Positions 59,283-64,000 of a stretch of DNA of 64,000 bases are shown here, piece by piece. The stretch is taken from contig JAKVHY010000018.1 of NCBI GenBank assembly GCA_023284085.1, forward strand, positions 1 to 64,000, given 5' to 3'. The stretch comes from Shewanella benthica. GTDB lineage: Bacteria; Pseudomonadota; Gammaproteobacteria; Enterobacterales; Shewanellaceae. How positions within the stretch are numbered: the first letter of the stretch is position 1; each line of letters starts with the position of its first letter. A model generated the notes under the pieces. That model did not search any database and was not told the DNA's origin. It saw only the letters and a list, made by a program, of their open reading frames with translations. A program made the position numbers and the translations under genes.

Positions 59283-59504
59283 ATGGGGCTGCTTTTACCT
59301 TGGTATGAACAAGATGGTAATAGTCTTCGTTTTAAATTTGGCCATGATGATTATCAGGCTTCACGTGAGGCTGCAGATGTTTGTTTACATTTTAGTCCCG
59401 ATGATGAAGATGAACAGATCGATGATGTGCCAATTTCATGCTTTAACTGTATGAAACGGCGATGGTTGAAGTCGGGTTTAGAATGTATTCAACTTAAATT
59501 GTGA
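59283..59504 (+). CDS. Small CxxC protein of the ECF operon
   Basis: A 73-residue acidic protein whose C-terminal part reads CFNCMKRRWLKSGLEC. The three cysteines plus a possible fourth ligand could form a small metal site. The start ATG directly follows the stop of the TiaS-like gene, so it is co-translated. No family recognised. It may replace the zinc ribbon missing from the TiaS-like protein or serve as a metal-binding accessory. Confidence 0.65.
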   Translation: MGLLLPWYEQDGNSLRFKFGHDDYQASREAADVCLHFSPDDEDEQIDDVPISCFNCMKRRWLKSGLECIQLKL

Positions 59505-59790
59505 CTTTCATAAATGCTTCATGTTGTCTTAGCCTTTAAATTAAGCAGTTACTAAACTAAATAATATGTTCACAGTATGTTTTTAAATCGAGTGGTTCTG
59601 TTATTGATATTTTAAAGTGGTGATTTAACCTTTGTAGGAATAGAATACCCCTCCTCACGCAAATAAAAAAACAACATGTCGATAAGGCTGCTGGCGTACT
59701 AGAATAATCATATGAAGATGTATCAAGCAAAGAGCCTAATTTTAATAAGCAGGCTCTAGGCCCGTAGGTCATTTGGGGGGATGTGAGCAC

Positions 59791-60969
59791 ATGGTCGGTT
59801 CGATAGATTCTAAAGCATTAGTTAAATTTCCTGTGTCTAAATTGACCATAGGTATGTTTGTGTCGGCCATAGATCAGCGAGGTCAGATAGCCATCGCCAA
59901 TGCAGGACAGATCCGTACTCAAAATTCGATTATCAAGCTGAAGAAAAATGGCATCGAATATGTGTGGATAGATATCGAACGTTCGGCGGATAGCTGTGGA
60001 CTCAAGCGCGCCATCTCACCTAAACCCGTCGTCAAGAAAATCCAGCCAAGCAGAGACCAGTCTCAGCAACAAGCCAAGAAATTGATCGTCGAGGCGAAAG
60101 ACCTGCTCAAGAAAGTATTGTCAGAGGTCTTCGAGGGCAAAGCCATCGAGGTTGCGCCATTTGAAGCGCTGGCAGACAACATGATCGAATCTGCACTGCT
60201 CGACGCTGACGCTCTCAAGTGTGTATCGGCCCTGAGAACTAAAGATGCCTATCTGTTAGAGCACTCGATCAACGTCGCATTTCTGCTGGTAACCTTCGGT
60301 AAATACCTCAAGCTGGATAAAGAGATCCTCAGGCAGATGGCCGTGGGTGGGATCTTACATGATATTGGTAAGATTAAGGTCGATAATAAGGTGCTTCACA
60401 AGCCGGGGAAATTAACCCCCCAAGAGTTCGAGCACATGAAACTGCATCAGGTATTTGCCATAGAGATTATGGCCGAGACCAAAGGATTATCGGACCTCAG
60501 TAAAGATATTTGTCTGATGCATCATGAGAAGCTGGATGGTAATGGTTATCCTCGAGGTCTTAAGGGAGATGAAATCCCCCTCCATGGGCGCATGAGCTGT
60601 ATCGTGGATATATTCGATGCCCTTACAGCAACACGTTGTTATAAGGAGGCGATGAGCCCAGCAGCGGCCTTTAAGATCCTCCTTAGCCTGACTCCGTTTC
60701 ATCTGGATGAGAAATTAGTTTACGAGTTTATCCGCTGTGTGGGGGTCTATCCTGTGGGGTCTTTGGTGGAACTATCGGACGGCCGAATAGGCATAGTCTG
60801 GGAGGCAAAGGACAGGGATGCGCTGCATCCTATACTCAAATGTTTCTATTCCATCAAACTTAAACGCTATACCAGTGTGACCATGGTCGATCTGCTTAAG
60901 TCTGATTTGCATATCGAGCGTGGTGTTTCCCCAAGTAGCTTGAATGTCGATCCAGCTCCATTTTACTAG
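59791..60969 (+). CDS. HD-GYP domain cyclic-di-GMP phosphodiesterase
   Basis: A 392-residue cytoplasmic protein. The N-terminal DUF3391-type region (about 1-130) precedes an HD-GYP domain with LLEHSINVAFL, LHDIGKIKV (HD pair, about 189) and MHHEKLDGNGYPRGL (the GYP motif, about 246). HD-GYP enzymes hydrolyse c-di-GMP to pGpG or GMP. The ATG at 59791 gives MVGSIDSKALVKFPVSKL; a TTG six codons earlier is less likely. A single-gene unit and the second c-di-GMP hydrolase of the window. Confidence 0.92.
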   Translation: MVGSIDSKALVKFPVSKLTIGMFVSAIDQRGQIAIANAGQIRTQNSIIKLKKNGIEYVWIDIERSADSCGLKRAISPKPVVKKIQPSRDQSQQQAKKLIVEAKDLLKKVLSEVFEGKAIEVAPFEALADNMIESALLDADALKCVSALRTKDAYLLEHSINVAFLLVTFGKYLKLDKEILRQMAVGGILHDIGKIKVDNKVLHKPGKLTPQEFEHMKLHQVFAIEIMAETKGLSDLSKDICLMHHEKLDGNGYPRGLKGDEIPLHGRMSCIVDIFDALTATRCYKEAMSPAAAFKILLSLTPFHLDEKLVYEFIRCVGVYPVGSLVELSDGRIGIVWEAKDRDALHPILKCFYSIKLKRYTSVTMVDLLKSDLHIERGVSPSSLNVDPAPFY

Positions 60970-61057
60970 TTTCTGCCTCTCTTCAAAATTAGGCTCTTTT
61001 TGATCTGACTATTACATCACAGGTATAATCCGGTATTCACTATCTGCTGGGCACAAC

Positions 61058-61699
61058 ATGAAGCGTATATTACCTGCAATCGTTATTTTACTCTCTCTGG
61101 CCTTACTGATCCCAGGCGTGACTCAGCCCATTCTAAGTATCAGTGGCAGCATAGAGAAATCTGAGCTGGCTCAGGCTGGGATCTCCCATCTGGCTGATGG
61201 CAGTGGTAGCGCCAGAGATATGCTTACTATGATGTCGAGCATGTTAGGATTAGACACGATTCAGGGTGAGGTAGAGGTCTTTCAGAAAACGCGCAGTATC
61301 TGGGGCACAGTCGAGGAGTTATACCAATCTGGGAATATCCTGGTGGCTCTGCTGGTGGGGTTATTCAGTGTCGTCATTCCTGCATTGAAACTGATGTTGA
61401 TGTTGATACAGCAAGCGCCTATTACACCGGAGGCTAAATTCAGACTCAGCCAGTTTACTGGCATCATAGCTAAATGGTCGATGGCCGATGTGTTCGTGGT
61501 GGCACTTATGGTGAGTTATATGGCGGGCAACGCCTCGGCGGGAATGGGAGAGCTGTTAAAAACCACTGCGAGTTTCGGTGTGGGTTTCTATTACTTCTGT
61601 GCTTACTGTGTTTTTTCTATTCTCAGCGGTTATCTAATGCGCCACGAACGCGCAGTCATTGACACCAAAGATGAGCTGGGGCTTGAGTCTAGGACTTAG
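61058..61699 (+). CDS. PqiA-like membrane protein
   Basis: A 213-residue inner-membrane protein of the paraquat-inducible protein A family: LPAIVILLSLALLIPGVTQPIL at the N-terminus, then further helices at about 92-112, 137-157 and 172-195. The hallmark KWSMADVFVVALMVSYM is present. PqiA homologues work with MCE proteins in lipid transport across the envelope, but no pqiB/pqiC neighbour exists here. Confidence 0.82.
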   Translation: MKRILPAIVILLSLALLIPGVTQPILSISGSIEKSELAQAGISHLADGSGSARDMLTMMSSMLGLDTIQGEVEVFQKTRSIWGTVEELYQSGNILVALLVGLFSVVIPALKLMLMLIQQAPITPEAKFRLSQFTGIIAKWSMADVFVVALMVSYMAGNASAGMGELLKTTASFGVGFYYFCAYCVFSILSGYLMRHERAVIDTKDELGLESRT

Positions 61700-61962
61700 G
61701 TAATGGCTTTCTGAATCAAGATCTGACTTGAGCAAAAATTCTATCTCATCTTTGATAATAAGTTATTTATATTCAGCCTTAGCCGATCTAGTTATTTGTT
61801 AGTAAAAACGAGTATTTGGGATTAAATCGCAATTTGATAAATAATAATCACTCCAGATAGATCTGCTGCGCATTTCTATTTATGCCACTTTGTGGCGTTA
61901 TTAGGGCTATTTCCAGAGTCGTTGAGCTCCAGCCCTATTCAATGTCTGTCGGAGGTTAGAGA

Positions 61963-62115
61963 GTGAAACATTGGTTAATTATCTTATGTTGTGTCGTCTT
62001 CGTTATCGCCTCAATGCTCACCAGCGGCCTAATCAGAGCCTTAATCGATCTCGGCGCCTTCGCGTGCTTGTTATGGATCGTGCTCGGGTATAAGCCCGCT
62101 TCATTAAATAAGTGA
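61963..62115 (+). CDS. Small hydrophobic membrane protein (50 residues)
   Basis: A short frame starting with GTG at 61963, preceded by a perfect GGAGG seven bases upstream. The product (MKHWLIILCCVVFVIASMLT at the start, 50 residues) has two hydrophobic stretches, about 4-19 and 29-43, around a short SGLIRAL turn. The strong ribosome binding site and the clean hydrophobic pattern support translation. No family recognised. Confidence 0.6.
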   Translation: MKHWLIILCCVVFVIASMLTSGLIRALIDLGAFACLLWIVLGYKPASLNK

Positions 62116-62167
62116 TCATTCAGCGGGAATTTAAAACGCTGTAGGCAAGGGCTATATTTGCTCCTCG

Positions 62168-62211
62168 GTAACTGCTCCTGCGTTACTCTCGATAATAGCT
62201 CCTGCATTATC
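62168..62211. repeat. Two mini-hairpins with GCTCCTGC loop (copies B and C)
   Basis: GTAAC and GTTAC enclose TGCTCCTGC (62168-62186), and GATAAT and ATTATC enclose AGCTCCTGC (62191-62211). The loop equals that of 549-575 while the stems differ but still pair. Confidence 0.6.
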
Positions 62212-62266
62212 CTACCTTCGTCCTTCCTTGGTCTCGTACCTCCTATACCATATAGTCGTGCAATAT

Positions 62267-62287
62267 CGACACTCGACACTCGACACT
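62267..62287 (+). repeat. Heptamer repeat CGACACT x3
   Basis: CGACACT occurs three times in direct succession within the gap before the DUF4156 gene. The surrounding 62116-62391 has no gene. Confidence 0.7.
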
Positions 62288-62391
62288 CGCCACATCCGTG
62301 TGGCTATAAGGGGATTGAAGCTAATAGTTTTTGTTCAACAGAGCTGATGCAAGTCATTTATATTTTAGTTAGACGAACTTAGACGTTTTAT

Positions 62392-62790
62392 TTACGATCT
62401 ATTGCGTTCCATTTCTGTGCATTTAAATGCATCACCAATGAGTGTGCTGCTATAAGTGCCCTTGGTACTTGAAACGCCAAAAAAATCACTGTCTCCATAA
62501 GCGCTAACACCCTCATTGCTGTTATCTACACTCTTTTTAATTACTATGATGTTTGCTCCAATTGCAGCGGCTTGATTTTTAGCCTGGTTCCTTGCCCCAA
62601 CTAAAATATTCTTATCAGGTGTATAATCAGCTGTAAGCCAATTGCCCTGAGAGCCAACGACCTCTCCGATGAAAGTACAATTTTCTGGTTCACTATCGAG
62701 TATTCGCACCGCTTCGGCTCCATCGGAGAGTGGGTGGGCCGCGCAGCCAACGAGTGAGGCAGTTAATAGTAATAAAATCATTTTATTCAT
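62392..62790 (-). CDS. DUF4156 family lipoprotein
   Basis: A 132-residue protein with a lipoprotein signal (MNKMILLLLTASLVGCAAHP, cysteine about residue 16). The mature part resembles DUF4156, with the recognisable CTFIGEVVGSQGN, NQAKNQAAAIGANIIVI and a late cysteine (FKCTEM). The function is unknown. I chose the ATG at 62790, which puts the lipobox at the usual distance; the frame is open eight codons further. Confidence 0.8.
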   Translation of the reverse strand: MNKMILLLLTASLVGCAAHPLSDGAEAVRILDSEPENCTFIGEVVGSQGNWLTADYTPDKNILVGARNQAKNQAAAIGANIIVIKKSVDNSNEGVSAYGDSDFFGVSSTKGTYSSTLIGDAFKCTEMERNRS

Positions 62791-62915
62791 TAAGTTAATT
62801 TCCAAATAATTCATTTGTTACATACTCACGCCCGATTACTTATACCTTTTAGAAACGAGCGTGCTTGAATACACCAATTATAAATATTTGTGGCACGTCC
62901 TGGCCACTTTTACCG

Positions 62916-63743
62916 TTAATAACGGAGGACTTCAATCCAGTCAATTGTCGCTAAGTAATCTAGTGTATCTTTATTTAGAGGGTTGTTCTCAATATTAACA
63001 CTTTTAAGTTTGGGGTTATTATCAAACCTAATGTGTTCAATATTATTCCCTATTGCACCTAACACCTCAAGATCTAGATTGTATGAAGTATCTAAAGTGT
63101 TAATTTCGGTGTTATACAGAATTAATGTTTTTAAATCGTGAAGGTTGGACAAATTAACATTGGTGAGCGGATTACCATTTAAAGTTAAATCACGAATGCT
63201 GTGTGCATTGCTTAGGTCAATGTTTTCAATTAAATTATTTTCAACGTTTAGGTACGCAACATCAGTGCCATCGAGTTTAACTGTTTTAATCAAATTATCG
63301 CTTAGAAAGACAACGGTAAGTTTGGGTAAGTTTGAAAGATTCACTTCCTCTACTGAATTATCGTAGATATAGATTGTGGTTAGTTCTAGATTCTGAGATA
63401 AATTGACCGATTTGAGATAAGGGTTGTCACCTATATTGACATAGTCTAATTTAGGGTTACCACTGAGATCTAACTCTTTGAGCGCGGTATAGCTAAGAGT
63501 TAACCTTTTTAGGTTATAAAGCTGTTCTATGCCTGCAATTGAATCTATGCCATTACGGCTACAACCTAACATCGTGACTTCTTCAACACTGGTCCAGCCC
63601 CACTCATCAGCCCAGCTAATCAAGCACTGCTTCATGGCAGGATGTTCAAAATACACCTCATCATACCATTGCTTGGCTGTGTCCTCAGAGGAGTTACAAC
63701 CCATCATTAAAGCGGTAATAAATAAAAAATAAACGTTTTTCAT
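62916..63743 (-). CDS. Leucine-rich-repeat lipoprotein
   Basis: About 275 residues with a lipobox (ALMMGC, cysteine near 16) and about eight leucine-rich repeats of 20-22 residues from about residue 70 to the end, such as LKRLTLSYTALKELDLSGNP and LKTLILYNTEINTLD. The pattern LxxLxLxxNxLxxVDLS is typical of secreted internalin-like LRRs. Two or three cysteines lie in the N-terminal cap. The likely role is binding at the cell surface. The ATG at 63743 gives MKNVYFLF; upstream Mets are less likely. Confidence 0.82.
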   Translation of the reverse strand: MKNVYFLFITALMMGCNSSEDTAKQWYDEVYFEHPAMKQCLISWADEWGWTSVEEVTMLGCSRNGIDSIAGIEQLYNLKRLTLSYTALKELDLSGNPKLDYVNIGDNPYLKSVNLSQNLELTTIYIYDNSVEEVNLSNLPKLTVVFLSDNLIKTVKLDGTDVAYLNVENNLIENIDLSNAHSIRDLTLNGNPLTNVNLSNLHDLKTLILYNTEINTLDTSYNLDLEVLGAIGNNIEHIRFDNNPKLKSVNIENNPLNKDTLDYLATIDWIEVLRY

Positions 63744-63809
63744 CGGTTCCATTCCCATTGGAGCGCTACTGATGTAGCACTCCACTTAGCGATATAATGT
63801 GAAATCAGG

Positions 63810-64000
63810 TTAGTTATAGGTTTGCTGTAAATCATCTATCACGTTCTGATAATCTTCGCCTTTAATGGTATTAAGGTAGTTGGCGGTTAGGCTACTGATT
63901 TTATTTCTCGCCATGCTGCTATTGATACCACCATGGTCTTGGTATCGATAGCGATAGGTTGATCCATCTAAATTATCTGTCACAGTGTAGTCATAACAAA
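63810..64000 (-). CDS. C-terminal fragment of an unidentified protein (runs off the window)
   Basis: The minus strand is open from the window edge to a TAA at 63810-63812, giving a C-terminus of about 62 residues that includes DNLDGSTYRYRYQDHGGINS and ends DDLQQTYN. It looks like real coding sequence and lies upstream of the LRR gene on the same strand, 66 bases away. Not recognised; most of the gene is outside. Confidence 0.6.
   Translation of the reverse strand, partial: CYDYTVTDNLDGSTYRYRYQDHGGINSSMARNKISSLTANYLNTIKGEDYQNVIDDLQQTYN

Overview
The window looks like chromosomal DNA of a marine gammaproteobacterium, most probably Shewanella. This is judged from remembered protein families and gene order, not from a search. 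Supporting signs are a 5S rRNA end of a familiar Shewanella type, the engB/Spot 42/polA neighbourhood with cytochrome c4 and yihI, the coaD/waaA lipopolysaccharide-core cluster, a MobB-MoeA fusion and the moderate GC content. No phage, IS element or CRISPR array was seen.

Layout. 1-950: the end of an rRNA operon (partial 5S, terminator, a broken 5S remnant, terminator) followed by a repeat-rich gap. 950-10100: a GGDEF/EAL protein, a lysophospholipase-like hydrolase, a DUF885 lipoprotein, hemN, a DUF2489 protein, yihI and a methyltransferase. 10100-16860: an RNA-rich stretch with a CsrB-type RNA candidate, cytochrome c4, engB, a candidate new small RNA, Spot 42, polA and a broken elbB. 17050-21490: glpG-glpE, kbl-tdh and a TetR regulator. 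21800-38400: the lipopolysaccharide core and surface-sugar cluster (waaA, kdkA, rfbCBD, several GT9 and other glycosyltransferases, a CDP-glycerol pair, hldD, hldE), then coaD and a broken Wzi-family gene. 38550-39900: mutM and a hypothetical protein. 40000-46140: one long tungstate-uptake and molybdopterin operon read on the minus strand (tupA-tupB-tupC-mobA-mobB/moeA-moaA), with tandem copies of the 3' end of moaA behind it. 46400-49914: a sigma-54 response regulator with its histidine kinase.

49915-51180 holds three consecutive RyhB-type small RNAs on the minus strand, each with its own Fur-box promoter and terminator. After yhhQ and menF, 53819-59504 is a tightly packed operon: TonB-dependent receptor, ECF transporter (fused double ATPase, T subunit, S subunit), a TiaS-like IDDTD protein and a small CxxC protein. 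It has a Fur-like site in front and looks like a complete envelope-to-cytoplasm uptake system for an unidentified substrate. The window ends with an HD-GYP protein, a PqiA-like protein, a small membrane protein missed by length cut-offs, two lipoproteins and a truncated gene.

Recurrent themes are post-transcriptional control (Spot 42, three RyhBs, a CsrB candidate and one unassigned RNA), local duplications of gene 3' ends (hemN, moaA), fresh pseudogenes (elbB, wzi-like), and intergenic mini-hairpin families whose stems vary while loops or flanks stay constant.
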